From assembly GCA_004369085.1 (NCBI GenBank), contig ML210374.1, positions 1 to 45,212 of the forward strand: a DNA stretch of 45,212 nucleotides. The letters run 5' to 3'. Positions 20,827 through 32,912 of this stretch are shown here, in pieces. The stretch's first letter is position 1. The number at the start of each line of letters is the position of its first letter. The notes under the pieces were generated by a model that was not told where the DNA came from, ran no database searches, and saw only the letters and a program-made list of their open reading frames with translations. The translations under genes were made by a program, and so were the position numbers. This stretch comes from Coprinopsis marcescibilis. Its lineage: Eukaryota > Basidiomycota > Agaricomycetes > Agaricales > Psathyrellaceae.

Positions 20827-23521
20827 GGTTAACGGATAGGCAGGAGGGTAAGGGAGGATGGGAATTTTCCGAGAATCAAGGTGGAGTATTTAAGAGGTTG
20901 TGCTTCCTTCTCGAATGGGAAAATCATAATGCGTAGAGCCAAACGAATCATGCGAACGATAAGGAGGAGATTGGAGCGAGATTCACTGGGCGCCACAGGT
21001 TGGGGTTACGGAAGTTGGAACCACCGCGCAGGATCAATGTGATGGGAGTCGGACGGTGAAGCATGATATCTCGGAGGTTGTTATCGAGATCGCTAAAACA
21101 CAAAATTAGACAAACCTCATTCGCATGAGTTCCATTGGCTTGGCACCAACGGGAGCGATTGTCCCGCACTCGTCGAGAACTTCTGCCTTGTGTCCCAGCC
21201 TGTGCCTTGGCCACATGCTCTCTACTTACCTGTCTTTATCTATCCAAAAGGGTCAACAAGTCTTTCCTAGCCTTGATTCGAATCAGATTCAAGCACAGAC
21301 CACAACTTCACTCGGACAGAGCGGCCTGGAGCCCGTCTTCTTGCCCAGTGCACTCCCCCTCGAACAAAGGCCTATTAATTTACACCGCTAGTTGCCTCGA
21401 GATTTTCATCGGTATTGTCGGTTTTCTGTCGGTCAGTCCGATACTGACTCAAATAAAATGTGGGGAAACATACAAAGTGGAATATGGTTGGGACGAGCCA
21501 ATCGCTTGGCAGGATCACGGACAAACTTGTGGGCTTTTTGCCTTGGCAGACCGAGTTCCATATTGAAACGTCGACGAAATTCCTTTTCAGGCAGCACATA
21601 GCACATGGAACGGGTAAAGTTACCTCCCTTTGTAACTCACCTCCACATGTCGTTTACACAGGGTTGCAAAAGCGGCGCATCGCAAGCCTGAGGCTGCTGC
21701 TGCTTATTTCCGCCCTTTGGTGAGCAGCGACTCTTGCTATGATTGCTGGACTAAGATTAGAGAGCATTTGACTGGCCTATGATAAGTATCACAAACTCCA
21801 AGAGAAATGATGGACGCCGACGCCAATCTCCGGGCGTGCCCCGGGCGCCTAATCTACCGACGCGATGGGAGCTCATAGTCGCGCGGAACCTAATCTGCTG
21901 CAACCTAGCGCCAGAAAGGACGAAGCGCTTACGGGTGCAACCGTGTGAGCCGGTATGAAGACTTTGCACAAATCCAACGCACTTCAATAGTGCAAGTAGC
22001 GGTATGTTCATTCAAGCCCACTATCTCTTTCCTATCAAACGAACACCGATGGCTGATGATAGAGTCTGGGCTGCGTGCACCCAATCGAAAAATTCGCCTC
22101 TGTTATCTGTCGAGACTCACATGCACAACGAAACCGCTGAATGGAGAATCCAGTTTCTAGCATCCACGATCAGAAAACCACGAGAACGTCGTGGTTTCTT
22201 AGAGTTTTGCTTTCCTTACGCTGGTCCATTCACAGTGCGCAAGCGCATCCGGCCGCATCAAGCCTGATATTCAGGCACAAGAAGTCCTATGTATCCACCA
22301 TTCCACAAATATCCCTCACAGAGCGCAAAAACAAATACAACATTGTCTAATCAAGCTGCAATCGCGCAATAAGTACCTAGGGCATTCTCAACGACAGCTC
22401 GTACCTCACCGAGGCCGACCTCGCACCCCGGGCCCATTGACGTACCACAATTCCCAGGACAACCCTACTCTTTTTACCAAACAGACACCCGACATCTGCC
22501 ACATTCTCGCTATCACATCAACGCACGTTAATGTCCAACACCAAAACCAAAGAACCCACCTGCCCAAAGACACGGGATTATGCACATCGGATACCAACCT
22601 ACACCAACAAAAAGATATGCATGCTAAGCGAAAGATACGGAATCCAAGCTGCGATGAAGAGGCTCCTCACAGCGCGGGCCCACGCGACGCACTCGTTTCA
22701 CATGAACAGTGCAGGCTTCGTACGTTTTGCGCGCATACTTACGTTGATAGCAGTCCCCGCATCATGTGAACCAATTGAGAGATAGGGATCGGGTGCACAC
22801 AGTGCACACTGCGCATCAATTCAACTCCAATGGCTAGTCTTGGGACTATCGTGTGTAACCAGGCCTATCTGGACAGTGCGTCGCGTAACCCCAGCCGGCA
22901 GCCTCATTTACCGGAGAGCATGGTGGATGCAAGCTCAAACGATGAGCTCGTCACAATCAACCGATTCGAACGCACAACGCAATCAAACAAAGTGTTTTGA
23001 CGACGTAGTTACAGTACAGTCGGACATGGGCGGTGGGGAGCGGAACAGGGTGTGGGTCGGGCACGGATTGGGGGGTTATGAACTAGCAAATATCCTTGAT
23101 TAAGCTTAAGCACCGTCCAGGACAGAGCTCAGGAGGCCAATTCTCAGGCACTGATAACAAAACTTTAGGTCAGAGAACAAACACAAGCCGGCGAGACAGA
23201 TAGACACACACCGAGGTCGAGGTCTTTCTGGCCACAATTAATTGATGATAAACCACCCCGCTGGAATATGCAACGAACCTCCGGCGTAGCCAAATCCGCG
23301 CACAATCCGAATAGCGCTGAACAGCACAACGTTCATGAGATGTCGATCCCGAAGACCTTGCGAAGAGAAGACGGTCAGTTTACCACACCCTAAATCGACA
23401 ACTCGACGACAACTTCTGTCTACCCCGGCGGCAGAAGCTGCCCACTCAATTCGGAAACCAGGCCACAGCCAACAGGTCAAAAACGCCACAGACATTTACA
23501 GTTCCATGTGGGTCGTCCCCT
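20827..23521. other. Intergenic region upstream of the permease gene
   Basis: The first ~150 bases (20827-20980) are the likely promoter of the permease. Beyond that, frames are short and mutually overlapping on both strands. I see no recognisable gene, repeat or RNA. Confidence 0.4.
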
Positions 23522-24512
23522 TCATACGGCGTACAAGATCTGCATATCCACACCGCCAACGTGGTTGCACCAGCCAGGATACTAATTGTAGATCAAAGGA
23601 GCCAGTCGATAAGCCCGGTTGTGTTATCAAGTGACCAGGACGTTCACGTACCTGGGCTTTAGCTAAAACTGCGATATTGTCCCCTGGCCGAAGCTCACGG
23701 ACGAATCCCTGGCCCAGACCTGAACCTGTGACCTCGGAAAACTCGGTGGGCGAAGCAGAGCAGGGGGACGGATCGTCACGATCCCACACAATCTCGTGTA
23801 GGTGCTCGCTAGACGAGGCACGGATGTTCTTCTGCAATGCCCATGTGTCGCTGTTGGTGTAAGTGCTGAGAACTTGGGACGGGACTCCTGGTCGGTTCCG
23901 GAGAGTGCCCGCCTTGATGCGACGATAGGTCCGGTCTGGGTTCTCCTCGTCGTTGTCTCTAAGACCCCGGAAGATGACGGCGTCGAACCAGGTGTGCGAG
24001 CCTTCGTAACGCCCTAAAAATAGTCAGCAGGCAGATACAGACACGAACCGCGATAGCGTACCCGGGAAGCTCGAGGTGCTCCACCCCTGGTCTCGCGAAA
24101 AGGTATGGAACACGATCCGACGCAGCAAGATCCTGCTCTTCCCAGATTTCGAGAATTCGGGAATCTTGGGAGAGATTAGGTAGCAGCGTGTACCAAAGTG
24201 GTCGTTTTCGGGTGTTGTATTGACCTGGAGGAGATGGGGCTCTGATTCTCTCTGGCATATCAGCCGTGGCCAGTACTCTGCTTCGTCCAAGATGACCTGG
24301 ACGAGCTCCAAAGGGAGCGAGAACCCCAAGAGTATCTCTTGAACTTGGTATGCATCCTCCTCTTCTGGGACGAATCGATATGGATTGACAGGTGTCGTTG
24401 CCCATCTCGCTAGGTCTGTAGCAAGGCTCCCCACATTTTGAATAGGAGAATAAAAAAGAGACAACGCTGAGCCCATTGCGGTTGTAGACCAAGCCACAAC
24501 GTGTCTGACCAT
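23522..24512 (-). CDS. Conserved fungal protein of unknown function
   Basis: Exons 24062-24512, 23652-24013 and 23522-23581, with introns of 48 and 70 nt, close in phase for 290 residues. Visible elements are SLPLELVQVILDEAEYWPRL early on (an F-box-like helix pattern, LPxELVxxILxxAEYW), then RYEGSHTWFDAVIFRG and a central Arg/Asn-rich segment. The C-terminal module is RELRPGDNIAVLAKAQ joined across the last intron to YPGWCNHVGGVDMQILYAV. I recall this last layout (RPGDxIxxxAxAxxPGWxNHV...YA) from many uncharacterised Agaricomycete proteins, which supports the splice model. No catalytic motif is visible. Translation may start at 24512 or at the in-frame ATG twelve codons downstream. Confidence 0.75.
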
Positions 24513-24730
24513 TATGGCTGCTTATATATTACATAAGTAATCGAAGGAATAAAACGTGTAACCACTTGGCCAGCTCATTTACTCTCAAGCAAAGGGCAAT
24601 GGTTAACGTTGAGAAGATGAAGATAGGTAGGACATGAATTTGGAGGCGATTTTGGTTTGTCTCGGAAGGTGAAGTTGCATTCAAACCGCAGCCTTGTGTG
24701 AGGGTAGCAAGGGTTGAGTCATTGTACAAG

Positions 24731-24814
24731 GTCCTTGTCGATTAGTGGTTAAATCATCTCGTTGTGGCTTAAAGCAACTCCGAGAAGCCGGAAGTTCGAA
24801 TCCTCCCTGGGACA
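24731..24814 (+). tRNA. tRNA-His (GTG) with a 12-nt intron (possibly degenerate)
   Basis: A cloverleaf can be drawn. The acceptor stem is GTCCTTG/CTGGGAC and the D arm is GAT-TAGTGGTTAA-ATC. The anticodon stem is TCTCG/CGAGA, with loop TTGTGG+C split by the intron CTTAAAGCAACT after position 37. The T arm is GGAAG-TTCGAAT-CCTCC and the discriminator base is A. The B box (AGTTCGAATCC) and A box (TTAGTGG) are good, and a TTTTT Pol III terminator follows at 24817-24821. A genomic G precedes position 1, where tRNA-His carries G-1. Two mismatches (T6-T67 in the acceptor stem and A52-C62 in the T stem) leave open that it is a degenerate copy. Confidence 0.75.
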
Positions 24815-25301
24815 CCTTTTTGCTTCCAAACACATTTATCGAGCCTATGATAAGATAAGATCTCCCCGAGGTCCGAAGCGGTTTTTTATTGCTTTCTTTT
24901 TGTTTCCTTCTTTCCCCTCTTGTTTCATTACCACAAAACGGTAAGTCACCGAGACTGAAATAATGACGTTCGAAGCATATTGTCCGGATACCGCAATCCT
25001 GGAACGCAATTCGGAGCTTCCTGCGTCGTGTACCCAATTCTTACACGTTTTGGACGATCGGACTCTCCTCGATGACCGTAGCGAAAAAGGTACGACTAAC
25101 TCCCGCTATGGCCGCCGCTAGAGGTACTTCTGAAGCTACTGCTCGGACTCTGCTGGCCACCGAACGCCTGTCGCTTGGGGGCTTTTAAATGGCCTGATTC
25201 TGCCATGGATGAAGCCAGCCTGAAGGGTTCCCTCCTCGTCCTGTTCTGGCGGCTCCTCCCTGCGACACCCCTGATATCGAGTTCCCTGCTACATCGTCAG
25301 G

Positions 25302-26039
25302 ATGAAGCTATCTTCGATTTTGGCTGCAGTTTTTCTGAGCGTGTTCACGCTCTGTATGCCTGTTCTTTCTCAATCTCCAGGGCACCATGGACGCAAGTTT
25401 CTGGATACATTGGACTATGACTTCACATTTGCTGCCGTGAACACTTCGCTGCCCAACGCCAATACCACCGGTGCTCCTCTGGTGCTGGGATACTCAGGTA
25501 GCGATCCCACTTTTCCTCGTTTGCATTTGGTTAACTAATCTCTAAAAGGATACACCCATGGAATGGCGATCTACGTGACTTCGGTAGGACTTCCCAATCC
25601 CACTGTAGATAAACCAGCTTATACACCACTTCTCTAGACATACTACACCTACCCATATAACTCCTACCCCTCCCTCCGCCTCGTGAAGCATGCACTGCGA
25701 GCAATCGATTCACGGGGCGAATGGTCGACCAATGCTACCATCGTGCGGAGCAGAGACTCCCTCGTCTGGATATCCAGCACGATGTACCCTTATCCCGAGG
25801 ACAACGCGCGAATATTCAGCGCCGAAGGCTGTCAATCCAGCCAATACCCGATCCTCACCGCCTACAACATCTCTTCCCTCTGGTCCTTATGTCCCTACCC
25901 TGGCTTCCGCGGCCAGACCCAACTGGTCTTCAACGCTACCACAGCAGGACCTCCACCGCTCTACGACCCTGCTCTGTGCTACCCTGTCAACATAAACATC
26001 GTCCCGGCGGAGCGTGCCACGGTGACGGTGCCTTTGTGA
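25302..26039 (+). CDS. Secreted protein of unknown function (fungal-specific)
   Basis: Exons 25302-25497, 25549-25583 and 25638-26039 join in closing phases and give 210 residues. The N-terminus is a strong signal peptide (core SILAAVFLSVFTLCMPVLS). The mature protein contains APLVLGYSGYTHGMAIYVTS and YPYNSYPSLRLVKHALRAID, several N-glycosylation sequons (NTS, NAT, NIS) and only a few cysteines. The tiny 35-nt middle exon is supported because it restores the frame on both sides. No catalytic motif or known domain is recognised. The layout is like small lineage-restricted secreted proteins of Agaricomycetes. Likely extracellular. Confidence 0.75.
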
Positions 26040-26582
26040 GCATTGCTGCGCTATGATGGCAATAGTGCAATCCGAGTCCGACTCCCGAGTATCGTGTGTG
26101 ATTCTTGTTCAATTTCTTGGAGGACTTGCAGACTCCTGGGTCCACCATCTATTATCATCCCGGGTCAACAGACGTCCTGTGCTTGTAACCGATCTCGTGT
26201 GGTACATAGGACCGAGGTGTCGTTAAATGTAGATCTATAGGCAAAGAATGCAGACAGTCGGATCACCTGCTCGCACTCCCGATGTTTTTTTAAAAGAATA
26301 CAACGAATCTACTAGACCGGAGTGGGCTGGTCTGGTCAAAGTGGATTCGACTCCATGGCTGCACCTGGGTGCTTGATTATCTTCTTTACCTGGAGGCCGG
26401 ATTTTACCGTTTAGTAAGTATATCGAGTGTCACGGTATTGCTCATATCTATGCCGATGAACGGCACTGAACCCATCATGATCTCAACACTGGCGCCACCG
26501 TGCGGAGAAACCCAAAGCATGTCTCCCCATTAATGACAGCGGCGAGCACCATGCTCGTCGTCAATCACCACCTCCACCCCTC

Positions 26583-26966
26583 TTGAAGATGCTCTATGCG
26601 CTGCTTCAAGGAATCAAAGACTTTTTCGTAGTAGGATTCTGGAGCCTGCTCGTCGTGCTCGCGATCCTCCGGGCATGCCTCACACGCATCCTCCTCGACC
26701 TTGAAAGCAACGGCTACCTCCGCTACCTCCCGTCTCGTCGGACGCTGGCATGTACAGGCGTCGTGCTGGGTGTTGCTGCGATCTTTTGTAAAATTACGAG
26801 AAGGCAGAGGCTCAGATGCCGCACGGAAACGTCAGCTGGGAGTCCGAGAGGGTCGTCATCATCGCGGCAGCACCAGGAGAGTGATAAATCAGGTATGTAA
26901 GCCCTTCTTCTTCAAGTCTTGAGTACCGGAGAGCTCAATATGAAATCAGTTTCAGATAAGGCTTAG
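26583..26966 (+). CDS. Small putative membrane protein
   Basis: Exon 1 26583-26892 and exon 2 26956-26966 (63-nt intron with GTATGT donor, TTCAG acceptor) give about 106 residues. Two hydrophobic segments are visible, one around VVGFWSLLVVLAILRACLT and one around ACTGVVLGVAAIFCKI, followed by a basic Ser-rich tail. A second in-frame ATG lies two codons downstream. No family is recognised. The short last exon (three codons and stop) is only a frame-compatible guess; reading through the donor also ends quickly. It could be a real small membrane protein or a chance frame. Confidence 0.4.
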
Positions 26967-27629
26967 CCGTCAAAAAAGACAATGATACGTGACTGGCAAC
27001 CCCTCGATGTCCCTGCAAGACGACTCGGAGTAGGATCACCAAACACCAAAGATATCTAGGAGTAAAATCTTCCAATCATCTTGACTCCTCTGTCTTTGGA
27101 ATCTCAGGATCTCAGGTTCTTGCTGCTGGAGGACGAGATGGTCCATGCTCTCACCTAAAACAGCCCGATATTGGATGATATGGCCCTTCAATGTTCAACA
27201 TTACCCAGGTGCTATGTACACCAGTCAGATATACGTATGACACAAATGATACATCTTGGACTTGGATTAAAGGTGGACGGTTGCTCGATATTTGAGACCC
27301 CTGTAATATGAGATAGGAAGGCAACGGAGGGATGGCATGACAATGGAATTATTATCCCTCACAACGGTACTGCATGAGTTTGTTGGCTAATTCTGACGAC
27401 TATGAATGTCTGGTTGGGCTGCAATGAAGCATATTTCAGACGAACCAAGCATAAGCACAAGAATCGTTTAGAGGGTCAACACACCGCGGTGTAGGGTATC
27501 ACAATGGTTCAATCTTCAATTACCCTGGTACTACACAGCTCCTCAGATACATAGATACGGATGATACATCTCGGATTCGGATTAAAACACTTGCAAAGAT
27601 TCACGAAGTTCGAACAGTGTTGTTACACC
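26967..27629. other. Intergenic region with a diverged direct repeat
   Basis: No gene. Two similar ~80-base segments, at about 27190-27270 and 27505-27587, share the order TTCAAT..CATTACCC-GGT, ATAC-TATGA-AC, GATACATCT-GGA-T-GGATTAAA, about 315 bases apart and in the same orientation. They may be relics of a local duplication. Confidence 0.5.
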
Positions 27630-28563
27630 TCATGATTTCTCGAGGTTCTTGACGAATTCGAGAGCCTGTTGGGGACTTGCGAACCAGATCCGTTGAGCAC
27701 ACAATACAACCAACTCGCAGATCTTTCACTCACCTCTCCACCGGCTTGACAGGAATCTGTTTATGCAACAGCTTACCGCCCTTTCCAAAAATGAAATGGC
27801 TGCGCTTCGTCTTTCCGCCCTCTCCAGCGCCAAGTGCGGTAATAAGAACCCTCTTTGGGTCGGAAATGAGCGAGTACGGTAGTTCCTTCTACAGAAAGAG
27901 GCATCAGTATCAGTACGATTCCCAGAGAGTCGCCAGAAACAGACCTTTGTCTGCCATTTCGACTGAGCAGCAGGCGAATCCGCGCTCAAACAGTACACGT
28001 CAAAGTTGGACGACGAAAAGTCTGGATAGCTGTCCCTGAAACCACAAGCCTGGTTCGTGCAGCCGGCTTTGGGATGTCATGGAATCATCAGAGAACGGTA
28101 TTTCGTGAAGCAAGCGATAACTCACGAGTATCAGCTTTGGGCACCAGGAAAAAGATAACCCCCTTCTCCTTTGCCAAATCGGCCACCTGCAGATCCTCTC
28201 CCTTCTCATTCTTAAGAATCAAGCTCGGTAAACTGTCTCCAACGTCGATGGGCGTGATGCCAGGGGCAGCAGATTCTCCAGCAGCATCAGGAGGCGAATC
28301 TCCTTTGGACTAGTAGGACCAGGTCGAGAGATGATCAGCATTGCACTCTCAATCGAACGGAAAAGCCTGTATACCTTCTTCGCACTAGCCTCTGCCTTTG
28401 CCTCTTCGGCAGCCGGTCCCTCTGCAGCAACACGTTTCTTCGAAGTCGATGCCTTCCTCGGTGCTTTTGTTGCAGGCTCTACCACCTGAGGCTGCGCAGC
28501 GATTCGCCCAGATCTTCTAGGTGCAAGAGCTTCATTATCAACAGCAGCAGATTTAGGAGCCAT
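27630..28563 (-). CDS. Nuclear thiol peroxidase, BCP/PrxQ (Dot5-like) peroxiredoxin
   Basis: Exons 28375-28563, 28126-28309, 27945-28066, 27734-27888 and 27630-27675 close in phase; 231 residues. The peroxiredoxin fold starts near DVGDSLPSLILKNEKGE, and the catalytic loop reads TPGCTNQACGFRD. Peroxidatic Cys is about residue 127 and the resolving Cys about residue 132, the spacing of atypical 2-Cys BCP enzymes. The end SPQQALEFVKNLEKS is also typical. The enzyme reduces hydroperoxides using thioredoxin. An N-terminal extension of about 70 residues is basic and Ala/Lys-rich (RRSGRIAAQP, KAPRKASTSKKR), as in yeast Dot5, and should direct it to the nucleus. Start 28563 is chosen because the upstream in-frame ATG would add residues unlike the family. 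The gene is complete. Confidence 0.93.
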
Positions 28564-29237
28564 AATCGTGTCGTTCGGCGAAAGGAAGGATAAAAGGCTT
28601 GCGAACAAGTCACGGATTGAAAAGTCTGGGAGACAGGAAGATGAATAGGAACTGCAAAAAGGGTTCGACCTTTTTTAGCTCGTCAGCCACAGTTGGTCCC
28701 GCTTCCGCCTCGTTGCCTCGTCTGCATACAACAGACAGCGAGCAGCGACCAAGACCAATTAAGGTTCTCAATTTCAAGTTCAGTCGCCATAACCGAGATT
28801 GTGACGCCATGTTCCTTCCCGTATTGTACGTATCACTATCAAAAAGCCTCCCAGAATATAAACATGTGCAATTGAGTTGACGGAGTACTGTGAAAAGAAC
28901 TGCAATAGGCTCAGGAAGAACCGCGCGGATTGAATGGAGAACCTGGCTCAAATGGAACTGGACAGTGTGTAATGACCTGGAAATTCATTAGATGTTAAGG
29001 TTAAAGGTACTAGCGAGCGAGCCCGTGCAAACAAATAGTAACCTCGTTGCTATTACGACGGGTGCGACACAGAGCATTATGTATAAAAAAGACTGCAGCT
29101 GTACCGTAGTTGTGTTTCCGAGAAGTCAATGCGAAGAGAGTCCCAAAGCGGCAACGAAAGTCCAGTGTGAAGAGAGAGGGGGTTTAAAAGATAATCGCTG
29201 AGGTGGTATATAACTCGAGTACGAGACGGCCCTAACA
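28564..29237. other. Intergenic region between peroxiredoxin and LRR genes
   Basis: Probably holds the peroxiredoxin promoter on the left and the 3' untranslated region of the LRR gene on the right. No gene or RNA recognised. Confidence 0.5.
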
Positions 29238-32200
29238 TTAGCTCTTCGTCGGACTTTCCGGTTTGGGTGAGCCGGGAGGCGGCGTCAGGACGCTCAAAAT
29301 CGAGGACGACGACGACCTCGTCCTCAAAGTGTATGGCTTTGGCGCATCACCAATGACGGGTGTGGAAGGTGCCGAATGGAGTGGGGACAGCTCGTCCTCG
29401 CGATCGATGGGAGCGGGCATAATCTCCATTCCAAACTCATCCGTGATAGGTCTAGGAGGTGGTCGTTCGACCTGGGTTTCCAAAATCTGCGTATAAAAAA
29501 GGCACATCAGTGGTGCCACGACGCCAACCAATAGAGACCACCTACCTCTCGTCTGAGATCTTCTCCAGCATACTCGCTCTCCAGTTCCTCAGGACCCAAA
29601 AGCACCTGCCCCTTCCTGAACACTTCGCCCTCTTCCGCTACCCAGCTACGCGACCTGTCAAGGGTGTTAAGTACACTGTTTCATTACTGTCTATGAAATC
29701 AGCGCACCGGTCTGTAGGCGAAGGCATGCCCTCCACGATCTCCGGGGGCGTCTCATACCCACCCCTCGACTCGTCCTCCGACTCTGACTCTGTGATGAGG
29801 AAGGTCGGACTCAGAATCTTCTCGTGCCGAATGGGCACCGGATCCGCTCTCCGCTTGCCTTTATCTACCCTCGGCGTTGAAGGTGATTCCTCAAACTCGT
29901 CTTCTTCCTGCACTGGCACGTCCAGGCTGCTCGACCCATCTGAGCTCCCGTTTCTCCCGTTCAGCTGGCTGCTCCTGATGGATTCCTGGCCCGACCCGAG
30001 AGACGACACCGATGCGTCGTCAAAATTGAGCCCCAACCCATGAAGCGTGAGAGTAGGCTTCATCACGATCTGTGCGCTCTTGAGCAGACCAAGCAGCCGA
30101 TCATTCAGCTCGAGCTGTTGCTCCAGTTTCAGCGGATCGTCCGTCTCCTGTATCGCAGTGGCAAGCTCTGATACGACAGCACGACTGTCAGTCACGATGT
30201 GGGTGGCGGTCTGGCCATTTGGCAGCGACGCCGAGGGGTTCTCGACAACGTCAGACAGCTGCGCTATGCATGCGTGCGCGCGCGCGACGATGTCACTTTC
30301 ACTCTAGGAGAATGTCAGCAATTGTTAGAGCCGAAAGACGGTTTAGTGCACCTTCTTGCCCTCATCCAGGCGAATCGACTTGGCGAGTTCGCTGTCTTCT
30401 ATCATGTTCCATACGCCTTTTCCGGCGCCCCTGCCACTCGGCGCAGTTTGTCCGTTCGCAGCCTTCGACTTGCGTTCCGCAGTTTCTGTATTCCGGGTGC
30501 ACGTACTGAGAATTTCACGGCACATCCTATCCCCAGATCAGCATATAGAAAGTACTGCGACCAAAACAACTCACTTTGCAAACTCCTCGTTTCCAGGAGG
30601 GATGTTGAGATCCAGGCACCGCATGACATGGTTGGCCTTGAGTCCAGAACTCAGAGCCATGACACCTGCAATGTCGAGGTTATTGTTGGTCAAGTCGAGA
30701 TGGAGGAGTGACATCGATTCAGGGAGGAATTCTGCCAGAGCAATCGCCCCTGCCGATGACATGTTGGTCGACGACAGGAATAATCGCTTGAGAGCAGAGT
30801 TGAGTGTGAACGCAGTGCGCAGCGATTGAATCTACCCCAAGGTGAGAAAGGTCAATGAATTCTGCCAAACAAGGCTCACTCCTTCCAATCCGGGACCGCA
30901 GCACGGATTCTTGTTCAAATCCAAGGTTTCAAGGCTCGAATTATATTTCTAAGAAGCTCGTTAATCAAAGTAGGGCACACAACGATGCTTTCAGCATACC
31001 AAAGCCTCTGCAATCGTGACCAAGCACTGCACGTCAAGCTTGTTTTCGCTCAGGTTGAGCAGCTTGAGCGTCCTGTTGCGCTTCAATACTTGTGCAAGGT
31101 AGGTGATGCCGTTCTGCCTTCAAATAAGCCAGCCATCAATGGGGTGCGGCTACCACTTACCCTCAGATCATTTCCCTTGAGGTCCAACGTCCGCAGCGCA
31201 CCCAGACGAGGCAGTGAGTCCAACGCCCGGACTTTATCCAGCAGCGCAGCACTGGGACCGCTGTCATGACGAGGCATCCCGTCACCAACCAAGGGGCTGC
31301 CTGGCATCGGATGTCTCGCAGTCACACCTCCTTGCGTCGAAGAGGTGATGATAGGAACATGTTCACCGCTTGGTGAAAGCGGGTGTGTGGCAGTCGTCGG
31401 GACGGCACGACCTCTGCGAGAACGCGGAACGTATGGTGTGTATGTGGTTTGAAGACCCACCGGAGCTTGCCCTGGATGCCTTGGTGGTGGGAGGATGGGA
31501 CCCACACGTGGAATTGGACTATTGACGGCGGTAGGCGTCATTGGTGACGGGAGGGCGAGGTTGGCCACTGACGATGTCGGCGATGAGGCAGCTGAGGACG
31601 ACGGGGTTCCTATACTGGAAGGGAGCGGCGAAAGTGGTGTAGGTACAACGTCAGGGTAATCCCTAATCATGAGGGCGAGGGCAACGCCCCCAGATGCGGA
31701 TATCTTGTTGTGCCGCAGGGAGATGTTTCTCAAAGACGATGTACGAACAGCGCGACCTATGTTTTATGAGCTCAGCGTGAAAAGAAAGAAGAACATACTC
31801 ACAGAGTGTTTCCAATGATGCTGGTCGTAAAGAGCAATCGTCCATGCGCAACGAAACCAGGCCTTGCTCGGGGGCGGTTGCGAGTGTGGCGACAATGTAT
31901 TCCACCGACTTTTTGTCCAGTGCGTTCTGTGACACGTCCAGAAATTGAAGACTCTTTGCCTAGTCCGATGTCAGTTCACAGTATTGACCAAATCATACTT
32001 TGCGACCAGATCCTCCCGAATCTCTGCTTTCGGTCGAGAAGCATTCGCATGGATGTGGATGAACGCCATTTACTCACTTTCTTCAAATATGCCCCAATAA
32101 GCAAAAATGCCGCTGTCTTCAGTCGTCTGTTCGAAGCGACCGAGAGAAACGATAACGTTCCCGGAATCAACAATGAATGAAGAATGGGTTTCAATGTCTA

Positions 32201-32912
32201 CAACTGACTGTCAGGAGAGGTACATAGAGCAATAACCGAACACTCACTTGCTCGTCCAGATCACATTCCCGAAACACAACCTTCCTCAACCCCCACTCAA
32301 TAGAAAACACATCCGACAAAATGTAAGCCTTTGGTAGGGTCAATTGCACTCCAGAAAAATCGACAGTCCTGGGGTTACTGCTTGATGCATGCTAAGACTT
32401 CTTTATCACAGCTATTTAAAGGAAAGAAGCGGGAAAAATACCTTGAGCGCAGCGCTAATAGCAGGGTCCGGGTCATCGTCGCAGCCTGCACAACATTCTT
32501 GATAGAACGATTCGACCTTGTCCATCGGCCACCATTCTTCTGACTCTTCGTCGATAGGGCTAGACGAGCTCCCACCTCGTAGAACACGCCGCCGACGCTC
32601 GATTTCCCGTTCTTCAATAGCCCTTTTCTCCTCCTTCAGGGTGGGGGTTGATGGTGGATTAACAGACGATATTGGATATACAATCGCAATTTCGGGCAGA
32701 ATAAAGTGAGCCCTTTTCAGCGGCTTCGCTTCTACATCGGATGGCGGGGCTGCATTATTTTGCGTTGGCAGGAATTTGCTGATCCTGGAGAACAGCGACT
32801 GTGGCGGAGGTGGCGGTCGCTTGAGGATCGATTTGCCTGCGACTGCGATTACATTCGCCGATGAGGACGGTGTTCGTGGTGGTATTACGGGCGACGACGA
32901 CGTTGAGGACAT
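29238..32912 (-). CDS. Leucine-rich-repeat protein resembling PPP1R37 (RNI-type LRR)
   Basis: Twelve exons close in phase for 1018 residues: 32442-32912, 32248-32391, 32078-32197, 31803-31959, 31161-31756, 31000-31113, 30880-30948, 30575-30831, 30352-30526, 29708-30303, 29546-29654 and 29238-29486. A Pro/Ser-rich N-terminus is followed by VESFYQECCAGC. Ribonuclease-inhibitor-type repeats come next, for example LRNISLRHNKISASGGVALA, LKLLNLSENKLDVQCL and LLHLDLTNNNLDIAGVMALS. The order of parts matches animal PPP1R37, including AGAIALAEFLPESMSLLHLD before SGLKANHVMRCLDL. That protein binds and inhibits protein phosphatase 1, but no clear RVxF site was found here. The first LRR block is interrupted by a Pro/Ser/Thr-rich insert in exon 5, and the last third is acidic and Ser-rich. 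Probably intracellular. Intron 3 (118 nt) is the least certain join. Confidence 0.85.

Noticed and set aside
29459..30829. Several long plus-strand frames opposite the LRR gene
   Set aside because: Antisense shadows of Ser/Glu-rich exons; the minus-strand exons close in phase and match a known family.
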